Source of the DNA: an uncultured Pelagibacteraceae bacterium | GTDB taxonomy: Bacteria > Pseudomonadota > Alphaproteobacteria > Pelagibacterales > Pelagibacteraceae | Length of the DNA stretch: 64,000 bases | Assembly (NCBI GenBank): GCA_902581445.1 | Contig: CACHOG010000004.1 | Span: 1-64,000 of the forward strand | Direction: 5' to 3' | In this document: in pieces, positions 26,605 through 36,059 of the stretch | How the letters are laid out: each line of letters starts with the position of its first letter | How positions within the stretch are numbered: position 1 is the first letter of the stretch | Notes under the pieces: generated by a model | Told to the model about the DNA's origin: nothing | The model's input: the letters and a program-made list of their open reading frames with translations, nothing else | The model's database searches: none | Translations under genes and position numbers: made by a program

Positions 26605-27252
26605 TTATCTCTTAGCTATAAGCGATTCTCCAGCTATAGTTTTCTGATTGACTTTTGCTAAGGGTTTATAGTTTTCAAAATATAAGTCTGCCCTACTTCC
26701 AAATCTAATCATTCCTATTCTTTCTCCTTGAGCAAGTTCAGAGTTTTCTGTAGTTTCTGTTACAATTCTTCTAGCTATTAAACCAGCGATTTGAACAACA
26801 ATTACATCTTCACCTTGTGAATTGGTAATTTTGTAGTAATTTCTCTCGTTATCTTCACTAGCCTTATCAAGAGAAGCATTTAAAAACTTCCCAGGTTTAT
26901 ACAAGATTTCTGAAACTTTTCCTGCACAAGGTGATCTATTTACATGGCAATCGAAAACATTCATAAAAATACTGACTTTGGTGAATTTTTTATTTTCTAA
27001 ATTAAGTTCTTTCGGGCCATCACATTCTTGAACTTGTAAAACTAAACCGTCGGCAGGACTTACTAAATAATCATCATCATTTATTGAATATCTTTCTGGA
27101 TCTCTAAAAAAATAGTAACACCAAATTGTGAGAACTAATCCAATTAATCCTAGAAAGCTGCTAATTAAGTATAAAATTATTGTAGCAACTGTAAAAATTA
27201 CTAAAAATTTATAGCCTTCGTTATGAATTGGTGGAAATACTTTGTCTATCAT
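26605..27252 (-). CDS. psd: Phosphatidylserine decarboxylase proenzyme
   Basis: A 215-residue short-form decarboxylase that produces phosphatidylethanolamine. The self-cleavage site is the Gly185-Ser186 pair in MIRFGSRADLYF, where Ser becomes the pyruvoyl cofactor. VSPADGLVL and FMNVFDCHVNRSP are the other conserved family motifs, and an N-terminal membrane segment is present. It heads psd-pssA-GT-rlmE on the minus strand and is divergent from icd with 76 bases between starts. Confidence 0.95.
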   Translation of the reverse strand: MIDKVFPPIHNEGYKFLVIFTVATIILYLISSFLGLIGLVLTIWCYYFFRDPERYSINDDDYLVSPADGLVLQVQECDGPKELNLENKKFTKVSIFMNVFDCHVNRSPCAGKVSEILYKPGKFLNASLDKASEDNERNYYKITNSQGEDVIVVQIAGLIARRIVTETTENSELAQGERIGMIRFGSRADLYFENYKPLAKVNQKTIAGESLIAKR

Positions 27253-27317
27253 AATTATATATTTGGTAATATGGTCCTAATATGTATATTAAACTCCAAA
27301 ATTCAATTATTAAGATA

Positions 27318-27328
27318 TATACTCTAAT
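27318..27328 (+). promoter_or_regulatory. -10-like element abutting the icd start
   Basis: TATACT at 27318-27323 is followed by only five bases (CTAAT) and then ATG. A start of transcription about seven bases after this hexamer would fall on the ATG itself, predicting a leaderless mRNA. No good -35 was seen 17 bases upstream. Confidence 0.45.
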
Positions 27329-28543
27329 ATGAGCAAAATTAAGGTTAAAAACCCAATTGTTGAGCTAGATGGGGATGAAATGACTAGGGTAATTTGGGAT
27401 TTCATAAAAAATAAGCTTATCCTTCCTTATTTAGAGTTAGATATAAAATATTACGACTTAGGGATTAAAAGTAGAGATAATACTTCTGATAAAATTACTG
27501 TCGACTGTGCACACGCAATTAAAAAATATGGTGTAGGGATTAAATGTGCAACAATTACACCAGATGAAGCAAGGGTTAAAGAATTTAATTTGAAGAAGAT
27601 GTGGAGATCTCCAAATGGAACAATAAGAAATATTTTAGGAGGAACTGTTTTTAGAGAACCTATATTATGTAAAAATATTCCAAAGCTAGTTCCAAGTTGG
27701 GAAAATCCAATTTGTATTGGAAGACACGCATTTGGAGATCAATATAGAGCAACAGATTTTCAGGTGCCAGGAAAGGGGAAATTAGAAATAAAATGGACTT
27801 CTGAAGACGGAAAAGACAAAAAAGAGTTTGAAGTTTTTAAATTTCCTGGTCCAGGTGTAGCTCTTTCAATGTATAACTTGGATCAATCCATAATTGATTT
27901 TGCAAGATCATGCATGAACTATGGTCTTAATAGAAAATGGCCTGTATTCCTGTCAACTAAAAATACAATCTTAAAAAAATATGATGGAAGATTTAAAGAT
28001 TTATTTCAAGAAGTTTATGAAAAAGAATTTAAAGAGAAATTTAAAGAAAGAGGTATTACTTATGAACATAGATTAATTGATGACATGGTTGCTTGCGCTA
28101 TGAAGTGGAATGGTAATTATATATGGGCTTGCAAAAATTATGATGGTGATGTCCAATCAGATACAGTTGCACAAGGTTTTGGATCACTAGGTTTAATGTC
28201 TAGTGTTCTAATGAGCCCAGATGGTAAAACGATTGAAGCAGAAGCTGCACATGGAACTGTAACAAGGCATTATAGATTACACCAACAAGGTAAAGAAACT
28301 TCAACAAATCCTATTGCATCAATATTTGCATGGGCAAGAGGATTATACCACAGAGCAAAATTAGATAATAACGAGGATTTAAAAAAATTTGTAAAAAACT
28401 TAGAAAAAACTTGCATCCAAACTGTAGAATCTGGTTCGATGACTAAAGATTTGGCAATCTTAGTAGGTCCATCAACAAAACATTTGACCACAAATCAATT
28501 CTTGGATGTAATTGATGCGAACTTGAAAAAAAGATTAAACTAA
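27329..28543 (+). CDS. icd: Isocitrate dehydrogenase, NADP-type
   Basis: A 404-residue TCA-cycle enzyme converting isocitrate to 2-oxoglutarate. It has the eukaryote-like form found in many alphaproteobacteria: [13 protein letters not shown] at the N-terminus, [20 protein letters not shown] for isocitrate binding, [20 protein letters not shown] with metal-binding acids, and [12 protein letters not shown] for the cofactor. Length matches that subfamily (about 404) rather than the E. coli type (416). Its 3' end overlaps the convergent alaS by nine bases. Confidence 0.97.
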   Translation: MSKIKVKNPIVELDGDEMTRVIWDFIKNKLILPYLELDIKYYDLGIKSRDNTSDKITVDCAHAIKKYGVGIKCATITPDEARVKEFNLKKMWRSPNGTIRNILGGTVFREPILCKNIPKLVPSWENPICIGRHAFGDQYRATDFQVPGKGKLEIKWTSEDGKDKKEFEVFKFPGPGVALSMYNLDQSIIDFARSCMNYGLNRKWPVFLSTKNTILKKYDGRFKDLFQEVYEKEFKEKFKERGITYEHRLIDDMVACAMKWNGNYIWACKNYDGDVQSDTVAQGFGSLGLMSSVLMSPDGKTIEAEAAHGTVTRHYRLHQQGKETSTNPIASIFAWARGLYHRAKLDNNEDLKKFVKNLEKTCIQTVESGSMTKDLAILVGPSTKHLTTNQFLDVIDANLKKRLN

Positions 28544-31201
28544 AGCTTTTAAGCTTTTAAAAGCATCCTCAATTTTATCTTTGTTCACTCCTCCAGCTTG
28601 AGCGAAATCGGGTCTTCCTCCGCCACCTTTTCCGCCAATAATTTCTGAACCACTTTTAACAAATTTAACTGCATCATATTTGCTTTTAAGTTTATCTGTT
28701 ATACCTACCGCTAAACCAACTTTATCGTCTTTGCTTGCAAAAATAATCACTATTCCTTCTCCTATTTCTTTCTTTCCAATATCAATTAATCTTCTTAATT
28801 CTTTTGGAGGAAGTCCATCAATTTTTTGCATCCTAACATTAACACCATTTATTTTTTCATCATTAATAATATTTTTTGATTTATTATTTATTATTTCATT
28901 GATGGATAGCTTTTCTAATTCTTTATTTAATTCTTTAATTAAATCTTTTTTATTTTCTTTATTTAAATTTGGTTTTCCTCCAATTTTTTTAATTTCTTCT
29001 GATAAAACTTTAATTGTTTCTTCATCTTTTTGTTCAGAAAGATTAGATTGTTTTTCTTTGTTTTTTAAAAATTCATCTAGTTGTTTATCTCTAAGAGCTT
29101 CAACTCTTCTGACCCCCGCTGCTATAGCTGATTGACTAACTACTTTAAAATTACCAATATCGCTGGTATTTTTTACATGTGTTCCGCCACATAATTCGGT
29201 TGAAAAATATTTATTTCCTTCTTCACCCATAAAAACCACCCTAACCTCATCTCCGTACTTTTCTCCAAATAATGCTAATGCACCATGAGCAATACCTTCT
29301 TTTGGAGTCATTATTCTTGTAATTACCTCTGATTTTTTATTCACCATTTGATTTACATGTTCATCTATTTTTACCATTTCATCTGAAGAAATTGGCTTCA
29401 TATGACTAAAGTCAAAACGTAATCTATCTGGAGCAACTAATGATCCTTTTTGCATCACATGTGTTCCTAGTATTCTTCTTAAAGATTCGTGCAATAAATG
29501 TGTTGCTGAATGATATGCTTTCACATTTTCTCGTCTTTCAATGTCAATTTTAAGTTCTACGTTATCATTTAAATTGAAGTTACCTTTTTCAACTTTTCCG
29601 TAATGTACAAATAAGTTACCTAATTTTTTTTGAACATCTGAAACTTTAAAAATATTATTTCCATTTGATATTGTTCCATTATCACCAACTTGTCCTCCAG
29701 ACTCACCGTAAAATGGGGTTTGGTTTAAAATTACCATTCCCTCATCACCTTCTTTTAAACTATCGGATTGTTTGTTATTTTTAATTAAACTTAAAATTAC
29801 TCCTTCTGCCTGATTAGATTCATAACCTAAAAATTCAGTTGAGCCTATTTTGTCTTTAATTCCAAACCATATTTCATCTACTGAACTATCACCTGATCCT
29901 TTCCAATTTCTCTTTGCAAGTTCCTTGCTGTCTTTCATTAGTTTATTAAATTTTTCGTGGTCTAAGCTTAATGATTTATTTTTAAGAATGTCCTCTGTTA
30001 AGTCTAATGGGAAACCATAAGTGTCATAAAGTTTGAAAGCTACTTCACCAGGTAAAACTTTATCTATCTTTTCAATCTCATCATCTAATATCTTCATACC
30101 TCTTTCTAAAAGCACTAAGAATTTTTCCTCTTCCATTTTTAAGGTTTCTTTAATTAACGATTGTGCTCTTTCCAACTCAGGATAATTACCAGACATTTCG
30201 TTTTCTAAGGTTTTAAATATATTATAAAAAATTGGTTCTTTAGCTCCTAGTAGATGTGAATGCCTCATTCCACGTCTCATAATTCTTCTAAGAACATAAC
30301 CTCGCCCCTCATTTGAAGGTAAAACCCCTTCTGCTAATAAAAATGAACTTGCTCTTAAATGGTCTGCAATAACTCTAAAACTAGATAGGTTTTTATCTGT
30401 AGGTTTTACTTTAACAGTATCAGAAATTGAATTTATTAATTTTAAAAAGTGATCTGTTTTATAGTTATCATGTGTGCCTTGTAGTAAAGCAGCAATTCTC
30501 TCGAGTCCCATTCCAGTATCAACGGATGGTTTGGGTAAATCAATTCTTTTATCTTTAGTTACTTGCTCGTATTGCATGAATACTAAATTCCAGATTTCAA
30601 TATATCTATCACCATCTTGATCTTTTGTTCCTGGAAGACCTCCTTGTAAATGATCTCCGTGATCATAAAATATCTCAGAACATGGTCCACAAGGTCCTGT
30701 TTCGCCCATTGACCAAAAGTTATCTGATGTTGGTATTCTAATTATTCTATCCTCACCAAAGCCTGTTATTTTCTTCCACAAATTAAAGGCCTCGTCATCC
30801 TCATTAAAAACAGTGAAATAAAGTTTATTTTTGTCTAATCCAAGATCTTTTGTAATTAAGTTCCAAGCAAGCTCAATTGCTCTTTCTTTAAAGTAATCTC
30901 CAAATGAAAAGTTGCCCAGCATTTCAAAAAATGTGTGATGTCTTGGGGTATATCCAACATTTTCTAAATCATTGTGTTTTCCACCAGCTCGTACACATTT
31001 TTGAGAGGTTGTAGCTCTTTTATAATCTCTTTTTTCAAGCCCAGTAAAAACGTTTTTAAATTGAACCATTCCTGAATTTGCGAACATCAAGGTTGGATCG
31101 TTATTTGGCACTAAATTACTCGAGTCAACGATTGTATGACCGTTTTTCTCAAAATATTTTAAGAAAGTTTTTCTTATTTCGTTTAGTGATTTGTCGGCCA
31201 T
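28535..31201 (-). CDS. alaS: Alanyl-tRNA synthetase
   Basis: An 888-residue class II synthetase. The N-terminal catalytic domain starts with [15 protein letters not shown] and includes motif-2-type [20 protein letters not shown]. The editing domain carries the zinc ligands [10 protein letters not shown] (HxxxH) and ELCGGTHV. The C-terminal DHHA1 domain ends with [20 protein letters not shown]. Length and domain order are complete (E. coli 876). The region between the editing and DHHA1 domains is notably rich in Lys, Glu and Asn, as in other AT-rich genomes. Confidence 0.98.
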   Translation of the reverse strand: MADKSLNEIRKTFLKYFEKNGHTIVDSSNLVPNNDPTLMFANSGMVQFKNVFTGLEKRDYKRATTSQKCVRAGGKHNDLENVGYTPRHHTFFEMLGNFSFGDYFKERAIELAWNLITKDLGLDKNKLYFTVFNEDDEAFNLWKKITGFGEDRIIRIPTSDNFWSMGETGPCGPCSEIFYDHGDHLQGGLPGTKDQDGDRYIEIWNLVFMQYEQVTKDKRIDLPKPSVDTGMGLERIAALLQGTHDNYKTDHFLKLINSISDTVKVKPTDKNLSSFRVIADHLRASSFLLAEGVLPSNEGRGYVLRRIMRRGMRHSHLLGAKEPIFYNIFKTLENEMSGNYPELERAQSLIKETLKMEEEKFLVLLERGMKILDDEIEKIDKVLPGEVAFKLYDTYGFPLDLTEDILKNKSLSLDHEKFNKLMKDSKELAKRNWKGSGDSSVDEIWFGIKDKIGSTEFLGYESNQAEGVILSLIKNNKQSDSLKEGDEGMVILNQTPFYGESGGQVGDNGTISNGNNIFKVSDVQKKLGNLFVHYGKVEKGNFNLNDNVELKIDIERRENVKAYHSATHLLHESLRRILGTHVMQKGSLVAPDRLRFDFSHMKPISSDEMVKIDEHVNQMVNKKSEVITRIMTPKEGIAHGALALFGEKYGDEVRVVFMGEEGNKYFSTELCGGTHVKNTSDIGNFKVVSQSAIAAGVRRVEALRDKQLDEFLKNKEKQSNLSEQKDEETIKVLSEEIKKIGGKPNLNKENKKDLIKELNKELEKLSINEIINNKSKNIINDEKINGVNVRMQKIDGLPPKELRRLIDIGKKEIGEGIVIIFASKDDKVGLAVGITDKLKSKYDAVKFVKSGSEIIGGKGGGGRPDFAQAGGVNKDKIEDAFKSLKALV

Positions 31202-31249
31202 ATTTTTAAAATACAGCTTTTTTAATTGATGTCTAGATAACTATAGGGA

Positions 31250-31278
31250 AAAAAGGCGCTTAAAATAAGCGCCTTTTT
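31250..31278 (-). terminator. Rho-independent terminator of recA
   Basis: A 12-base perfect stem, AAAAAGGCGCTT against AAGCGCCTTTTT, encloses a 5-base loop (about 31262-31266). It lies 14 bases beyond the recA stop. The arms' A and T runs make it usable from either strand, but recA is the transcript that reaches it; alaS starts on its other side. Confidence 0.9.
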
Positions 31279-31291
31279 AGATAACTAAAAG

Positions 31292-32413
31292 TTAATTCTT
31301 TTTAGATGGTGTCTCTTCTTTTTCTTCTGCTTTTACTTTTTCTTGATCGATAGGATTGCCCTCAATCTTTTTTGAAATCAAGCCAGCTTTCTCTCTAATT
31401 GCCATTTCAATTTCAGCAGCAGCTTTTGGATTTTGTTCAAGGTAAAGTTTTGCATTTTCCTTCCCTTGTCCAATTTTCTCACCTTTATAAGCATACCAGG
31501 CACCAGATTTTTCAACTATGTCTGCTTTTGCTCCAAGGTCTATTAATTCCCCCGTTTTGCTAATTCCTTTTCCATACATTAAGTCGAATTCAACAACTTT
31601 AAATGGTGGCGCAACTTTATTTTTAACAACCTTTACTCTTGTTGCATTTCCAATAATTTGCTCTTTATCTTTAATTGCACCTATTCTTCTAATATCCATT
31701 CTAACTGATGAATAAAACTTTAATGAGTTACCACCTGATGTAGTTTCTGGACTTCCAAACATAACACCAATTTTCATTCTAATTTGGTTAATGAAAATAA
31801 CCATGGTGTTTGTTCTAGAAATCGAACCTGTCAGTTTTCTCAATGCTTGGGACATCAATCTAGCTTGTAAACCGACATGATGATCTCCCATATCTCCCTC
31901 TATTTCTGCTCTAGGAGTTAATGCAGCAACAGAGTCAACAACTAGAACTGACATTGAACCTGATTTTATTAAAGTGTCAGTAATTTCTAAGGCTTGTTCA
32001 CCAGTATCTGGCTGCGAAATTAGTAATTCTTCAGTATTAACACCTAATTTTTTTGCATAAACAGGATCTAATGCATGCTCTGCATCAACAAATCCACAAA
32101 TACCACCTGCCTTTTGTGCTTCTGCCACTACTTGAAGCGCAAGTGTTGTTTTTCCAGAAGATTCTGGTCCATAAATTTCGATAATTCTTCCTTTTGGAAG
32201 ACCACCAATTCCAAGAGCCAAGTCTAAGCTTAAAGATCCTGTTGAAACTGACTCAACATCCATAGCTTTCTGTTGACCAAGCTTCATTACAGAGCCTTTA
32301 CCAAAAGTATCCGTAATTTGATCTATAGCTGCGTCTAGCGCCTTGTTTTTCTCTTTGTTTTCCAAATCTTTATCTTTTGCGGTTTTAACCACTTTTAAGT
32401 TATTTTTTGTCAT
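31292..32413 (-). CDS. recA: Recombinase RecA
   Basis: A 373-residue DNA strand-exchange ATPase and SOS co-protease. Visible features: Walker [13 protein letters not shown], Walker [12 protein letters not shown], the L1/L2 region with [17 protein letters not shown], and a Lys/Glu-rich C-terminal tail after residue 345. A GAGG ribosome site precedes the ATG. The upstream region (see the operator entry) carries an SOS-box-like element almost identical to the one at umuDC, and a strong terminator follows, so the gene is a single-gene SOS transcript. Confidence 0.98.
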   Translation of the reverse strand: MTKNNLKVVKTAKDKDLENKEKNKALDAAIDQITDTFGKGSVMKLGQQKAMDVESVSTGSLSLDLALGIGGLPKGRIIEIYGPESSGKTTLALQVVAEAQKAGGICGFVDAEHALDPVYAKKLGVNTEELLISQPDTGEQALEITDTLIKSGSMSVLVVDSVAALTPRAEIEGDMGDHHVGLQARLMSQALRKLTGSISRTNTMVIFINQIRMKIGVMFGSPETTSGGNSLKFYSSVRMDIRRIGAIKDKEQIIGNATRVKVVKNKVAPPFKVVEFDLMYGKGISKTGELIDLGAKADIVEKSGAWYAYKGEKIGQGKENAKLYLEQNPKAAAEIEMAIREKAGLISKKIEGNPIDQEKVKAEEKEETPSKKN

Positions 32414-32459
32414 TTAATGCCTCTTTTTTTTGCGTTTTTTGTCACTCGAATCATGTTAT

Positions 32460-32490
32460 TAAATGTACACATTTTGTTCTCATTGGCAAG
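32460..32490 (-). promoter_or_regulatory. recA promoter with LexA/SOS-type operator
   Basis: On the minus strand a TTGCCA (-35-like, about 32488-32483) is followed 16 bases later by TACATT (-10-like). Between them lies GAAC-N7-GTAC (32479-32465), one mismatch from the alphaproteobacterial SOS box GAAC-N7-GAAC. The flanks match the umuDC operator: AATGAGAACAAAAT, two variable bases, G, one variable base, then ACATTTA are shared. Binding by LexA is inferred; no lexA gene lies in the window. Confidence 0.75.
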
Positions 32491-32527
32491 AACTTAATTT
32501 ATTTAGATAAATTAAGCCAAAAATAGC

Positions 32528-33826
32528 CTAATTATTGAAACCTAGATGATCGGCGCTCAAAACACCAACTGATTGAAGAAGTTTAAATTTTGATAATAAA
32601 AATTCTCTCTCTGAATTTGCAAGACTTATTTGAGAATTGAGTAAAATAGAATTTGATTGAATCACATCCAATGTGGATCTACCTTTACCACTTTCATATT
32701 CTGCTGTAATTCCTTCATTTGCTATTTGAGCTGCTCTTACCTGTAACTTAACAGATTCTAACATACTTGCATTTGATTTCATGTTTGACCAAGCAGTGGT
32801 TACATTGGTATCGTTAATTCTTAACGCATTATCTAATAACAATTTTTTTCTATTTCTTAAGTTTTTAGATTTACTTAAGCCAGCATAATTTTTTCCTCCA
32901 GAAAAAAGCGGCCATGATACTGTTGCTTGAACAGTCTCTTTATCTTGTTGGTCAATTGTAGAACTTAAGTCATCAGTTTCTTTAGTTTCAAAAGACAATG
33001 TTGCTGATGGTGATAAATCTGATTGTGAAATCTTTACATCTTGCTCTGATTGCTCATACTCTAGTTTTGCAATAATTAGTTCAGGGTTATTATTTTTTGA
33101 TAAATTAATTGCATTTTCTAAAGTCATAGGAATTTTTAAATTTAAATCAGAATTTTTATTTAATGCAAAAGTATCTTGAATTGGGCCAATAACATTTTCA
33201 TAATTTAGTCTCGCTGTAACAACTTCATTTTTAGCCTGAATAAATTTTGCTTGTGCCTCTGCTAATGAGGATTCTGATTGTGCAAGATCAGCCACACTAA
33301 CCTCTCCTCTATCTAATCTAATTCTGTCAGTTTCAACTTGTCTTTCAAGTAAACCAACATTTCTTTCGTTAATTGAAAATTTCTCATTTGCTACAATCAT
33401 TCCAGAAAAAGCTTCAACTGCTTTAAGTAATATTTCTTGTTCAGATTTTAATAATTTTGCATCTGCTAGATCTAAGCCCAATTTACTCTTTTTAAAATCG
33501 GCAACTCCCCCAAAACCTTGAAATATTTTTTGTTCAATTTTAACTGATTTTGACTCTGGATTAACATCGGTAATTGTAGCATTAGTGCCATCTCGGTTAG
33601 TTAATCTTGATGTATCCTCTGAACTTTTAGAACCCGATAATGTTATCGAAGGTAAAAAATCACTTCTTGAAATATTAAGATCTGATTTTGATACTTTAAT
33701 ATTTTCTCTTTCAGCATTTAATTCAGGATTGTTTTGATATGCCTCTTTTAAAGCTTGAGACAAATTAATTGCAAAAGCATTAGAGGTTAAAAAATAAAAA
33801 GCTAAAATGATAAATATTTTTTTCAT
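32528..33826 (-). CDS. tolC: TolC-family outer membrane efflux protein
   Basis: A 432-residue exported protein with a signal peptide (IFIILAFYFLTSNAFAIN) and two repeated OEP domains rich in long coiled helices: INLSQALKEAYQNNPELNAE and the second-half counterpart LENAINLSKNNNPELIIAK. The family forms trimeric outer-membrane channels that join inner-membrane pumps or type I secretion. No pump or adaptor gene is adjacent, so its partner is elsewhere. It overlaps the start region of the next minus-strand gene by four bases. Confidence 0.9.
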   Translation of the reverse strand: MKKIFIILAFYFLTSNAFAINLSQALKEAYQNNPELNAERENIKVSKSDLNISRSDFLPSITLSGSKSSEDTSRLTNRDGTNATITDVNPESKSVKIEQKIFQGFGGVADFKKSKLGLDLADAKLLKSEQEILLKAVEAFSGMIVANEKFSINERNVGLLERQVETDRIRLDRGEVSVADLAQSESSLAEAQAKFIQAKNEVVTARLNYENVIGPIQDTFALNKNSDLNLKIPMTLENAINLSKNNNPELIIAKLEYEQSEQDVKISQSDLSPSATLSFETKETDDLSSTIDQQDKETVQATVSWPLFSGGKNYAGLSKSKNLRNRKKLLLDNALRINDTNVTTAWSNMKSNASMLESVKLQVRAAQIANEGITAEYESGKGRSTLDVIQSNSILLNSQISLANSEREFLLSKFKLLQSVGVLSADHLGFNN

Positions 33827-34749
33827 TTGTTATATTTTAGTTTTGTAATTTGATGATGTCCATTTAATGACATCACAATTGACGAGTATTTTGTTGCAGT
33901 TTTAAACATATGTTCAGTAATTCTTTGATATGTCATCATAAAATTTAATACTTCTTGTTTATTCATTACCTTAGAGTTTTTCTTATTTTTATTTTTTATT
34001 TTTAATTTTTTTTCTTGAACCAATCTCCACTTTCTTAATAAGGCAAAATTCTCTGCTTTCAAATATAATAAACAATCCATCATGCTATGAAATTTTTTAT
34101 ATTTTTTTTTAAGATTTAAATTAACATATTTTCTCCACTTCATAGATTTATCATTAAGCCTTTCTAAAGAGTTTATGGGTTTTATAAGTTGTTTTGTGCT
34201 TTGAGATTTTGCACCAACACACCAGCCTTCGAAAATTACAATATCTGGTTTTGATTTGACTTTATACCATTTATTTTTTGAAAGCCGGTCATCTATAGAT
34301 TTATCAAATTTTGGAAGAGATAAGCTTTTTAACTTTTTTGCTTTAACTTTCCTAAATAAATTCAGCATCATATCAATATCATGAGTTCCTGGAACTCCTC
34401 TAGTTTTTAATAACGGATGAACTTTTTTAGACAAAATAATTCTTTCTTTCCTAGTTTTATAAAAATCATCAATTGAAATTTTAAATACATTTAATTTGAA
34501 ATATTTTTCAAGAATTATTTTAATTATTGAAGATATTGTTGTTTTACCAGTTCCTTGACCACCCGATAAACCAACAATCATGGTATTGTTTTTTTTCACT
34601 TTTTTAGCCATCCAAAAACAAACTGGTATAAGGAAAGATCTCAACATTTTATCTTTATTTTTAAATTTTTCGCTAGAAATTTCTTGAGTTGATATAAACC
34701 TATAACAAGGTTTTTTGACTTTATTTAAACATGCAGAGATTTGGGACAT
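33823..34749 (-). CDS. P-loop kinase, D-glycerate 3-kinase-like (GLYK)
   Basis: A 308-residue P-loop protein with Walker A GLSGGQGTGKTTISS around residue 61, KISIDDFYKTRKER, TRGVPGTHDID and VIFEGWCVGAKSQ. These match the plant GLYK and yeast YGR205W kinase group, in which the plant enzyme phosphorylates D-glycerate to 3-phosphoglycerate. Glycerate kinase would fit the glycine/serine-centred metabolism here, yet some relatives have other substrates. The N-terminal 50 residues before the P-loop are unlike the core. It precedes tolC with a 4-base overlap. Confidence 0.8.
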   Translation of the reverse strand: MSQISACLNKVKKPCYRFISTQEISSEKFKNKDKMLRSFLIPVCFWMAKKVKKNNTMIVGLSGGQGTGKTTISSIIKIILEKYFKLNVFKISIDDFYKTRKERIILSKKVHPLLKTRGVPGTHDIDMMLNLFRKVKAKKLKSLSLPKFDKSIDDRLSKNKWYKVKSKPDIVIFEGWCVGAKSQSTKQLIKPINSLERLNDKSMKWRKYVNLNLKKKYKKFHSMMDCLLYLKAENFALLRKWRLVQEKKLKIKNKNKKNSKVMNKQEVLNFMMTYQRITEHMFKTATKYSSIVMSLNGHHQITKLKYNK

Positions 34750-34750
34750 C

Positions 34751-35119
34751 TTATTTTTTGTCTAAAGGGTGATTCCGACCATCATTTACAGCTATATCTT
34801 TAAATTTAAATACATCAATGTCATCAATGCAAGCAACGTTTATTCCATAAATTTTTGGATTTATTCTTGGTCTATTATGTGTATGAATTCCGCAGTTTGT
34901 ACAAAAATAATGTTTAGCAGTATTGGTATAAAATTGATAAAGTTTTAAAGAATCCTCTCCTTTAGTTAATTTAAAATCATTTTCACCTAATACTCCAATT
35001 ACATATCCCTTTTTTTTACAGATAGAACAATTACATCTCATTATTTTTTCAATTCCACTGTCTGGGATTTTTACTTCAGCTTCTACATTTCCACAGTGGC
35101 ATTTTAATTTTTTTATCAT
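34751..35119 (-). CDS. GFA/CENP-V family zinc-binding protein (copy 2)
   Basis: A 122-residue member of the glutathione-dependent formaldehyde-activating (GFA) family. Metal-binding cysteines occur in LKCHCGNVEAE, MRCNCSICKKKG and YFCTNCGIHTHN. The family name comes from formaldehyde capture by a Paracoccus protein, but most members are uncharacterised. It shares its first base with the stop of a close paralogue (35119-35490), clearly a tandem duplication, and may help handle formaldehyde from methylated-compound oxidation; this link is only contextual. Confidence 0.85.
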   Translation of the reverse strand: MIKKLKCHCGNVEAEVKIPDSGIEKIMRCNCSICKKKGYVIGVLGENDFKLTKGEDSLKLYQFYTNTAKHYFCTNCGIHTHNRPRINPKIYGINVACIDDIDVFKFKDIAVNDGRNHPLDKK

Positions 35120-35490
35120 TATTTTTTCCTATCTAATATATGATTATGTCCATCATTTATTCTTACTTTAAATTTAAATAACTCATCTTCTGTTATTCCA
35201 TTTAAACATCCTACGTTTATACCATATGTATTAGGATCTGCTCTTCTTTGATTGTGAGTATATATTCCGCAATTAGTACAAAAATAATGTTTAGCAACAT
35301 TTGTATTAAATTGATAAAATTTTAATAAATCTTCTCCTTTTGTCACCTTCAAATCTTTTTTATCAATTACAGTACTTATTGCTCCCTTCCTTTTACACAT
35401 TGAGCAATTGCATCTATAAAGATCTTCTAAGCCTTTGGTTAAGTTCACTTCAATTTCAATCTGACCACAATGACAATTCAATTTTTCCAT
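35119..35490 (-). CDS. GFA/CENP-V family zinc-binding protein (copy 1)
   Basis: A 123-residue paralogue of the adjoining gene with the same metal-ligand pattern: LNCHCGQIEIE, YRCNCSMCKRKG and YFCTNCGIYTHN, plus a shared TKGEDLLKFYQFNTN core. The two proteins are so similar along their length that a local duplication is evident, with divergence in the N- and C-terminal tails. It leads the run gfa-gfa-glyK-tolC on the minus strand and is divergent from umuDC. Confidence 0.85.
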   Translation of the reverse strand: MEKLNCHCGQIEIEVNLTKGLEDLYRCNCSMCKRKGAISTVIDKKDLKVTKGEDLLKFYQFNTNVAKHYFCTNCGIYTHNQRRADPNTYGINVGCLNGITEDELFKFKVRINDGHNHILDRKK

Positions 35491-35563
35491 AATTTATATC
35501 CAAGCAATCTATCCCTTGTCTAAGTTATCCACAATCCAACAAAATGTAGTTTGGATGTTCACG

Positions 35564-35584
35564 TTTTGATTCACTTTTGATTCA
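35564..35584 (+). repeat. Two tandem copies of TTTTGATTCA, 11-base period
   Basis: TTTTGATTCA occurs at 35564-35573 and again at 35575-35584, separated by one C. The 11-base period puts both copies on about the same face of the helix. They lie between gfa and the umuDC promoter. Regulatory meaning unknown. Confidence 0.6.
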
Positions 35585-35609
35585 GTTCCAGACTCAAAAT
35601 ACAACCTAT

Positions 35610-35656
35610 TTGACACTATTGAATAAGTATTGTACTAATGAGAACAAAATAAGAAC
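35610..35656 (+). promoter_or_regulatory. umuDC promoter with SOS box GAAC-N7-GAAC
   Basis: A perfect -35 TTGACA (35610-35615) is followed after 17 bases by TACTAA (35633-35638), with TG just before it as in extended -10 elements. GAAC at 35642-35645 and GAAC at 35653-35656, separated by AAAATAA, form an exact alphaproteobacterial SOS box over the expected transcription start. The flanks match the recA operator. The box ends seven bases before the umuD ATG (35664). Confidence 0.85.
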
Positions 35657-35663
35657 ATTTATT

Positions 35664-36059
35664 ATGAAACTGACTATACCTTACTATTTACACAAAGCAG
35701 GAGCTGGTTTTCCGTCTCCAGCTACCGATTACATAGAAGAGGATATAGATCTAAACGTTCACTTAATTAAGAATGTTCCAGCAACTTTTGTAATCAGAGT
35801 TCAGGGAAAATCAATGACTGATGTTGGTATCAATGATGGAGATATATTGGTCGTCGATAAAAGTTTAACACCTAGAAATTTTTCAACTGTAATTGCAAAT
35901 GTTCATGACGAATTAGTGGTTAAAAGCTTTGTACAAGAAAGAGATAAAAAATTTTTAACCTCAGGATCTAAAAATTTCAAAGATAGAATTTTAATTAATG
36001 AAGAAGAAGATATTTTTATTTGGGGAGTTGTAACTTATGTCATCCACTCAGTATACTAA
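35664..36059 (+). CDS. umuD: UmuD-like translesion polymerase subunit / LexA-family autoprotease
   Basis: A 131-residue S24 peptidase-family protein. Self-cleavage would fall at Ala14-Gly15 in [13 protein letters not shown] (Cys24-Gly25 in E. coli UmuD), with Ser50 in GKSMTDVG and Lys87 in LVVKSF as the catalytic pair, each exactly ten residues below the E. coli numbers. The frame continues upstream to 35577, but 35664 is preferred because the promoter and SOS box occupy 35610-35656 and homology begins here. There is no N-terminal DNA-binding domain, so this is UmuD and not LexA. The stop overlaps umuC by 23 bases. Confidence 0.93.
   Translation: MKLTIPYYLHKAGAGFPSPATDYIEEDIDLNVHLIKNVPATFVIRVQGKSMTDVGINDGDILVVDKSLTPRNFSTVIANVHDELVVKSFVQERDKKFLTSGSKNFKDRILINEEEDIFIWGVVTYVIHSVY

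Noticed and set aside
28680..29135. Open 151-codon frame on the plus strand opposite alaS
   Set aside because: It lies wholly inside alaS; its Ser/Leu/Phe-rich composition is the expected antisense shadow of a Lys/Glu/Asn-rich coding region.
32475..32494. GTTC...GAAC inverted pair with a 10-base spacer upstream of recA
   Set aside because: The spacing does not fit known LexA boxes; the overlapping GAAC-N7-GTAC element on the minus strand matches the umuDC operator and explains the site better.
35525..35533. Perfect DnaA box TTATCCACA near umuD, considered as a replication origin
   Set aside because: Only one box was seen, with no cluster, no dnaA/dnaN/hemE-type neighbours and no AT-rich unwinding array beyond the general composition. 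A single 9-base match is near chance level in 64 kb.
35577..35663. Upstream 29-codon extension of umuD
   Set aside because: The promoter -35, -10 and SOS box fall inside it, and UmuD homology begins at the ATG at 35664.
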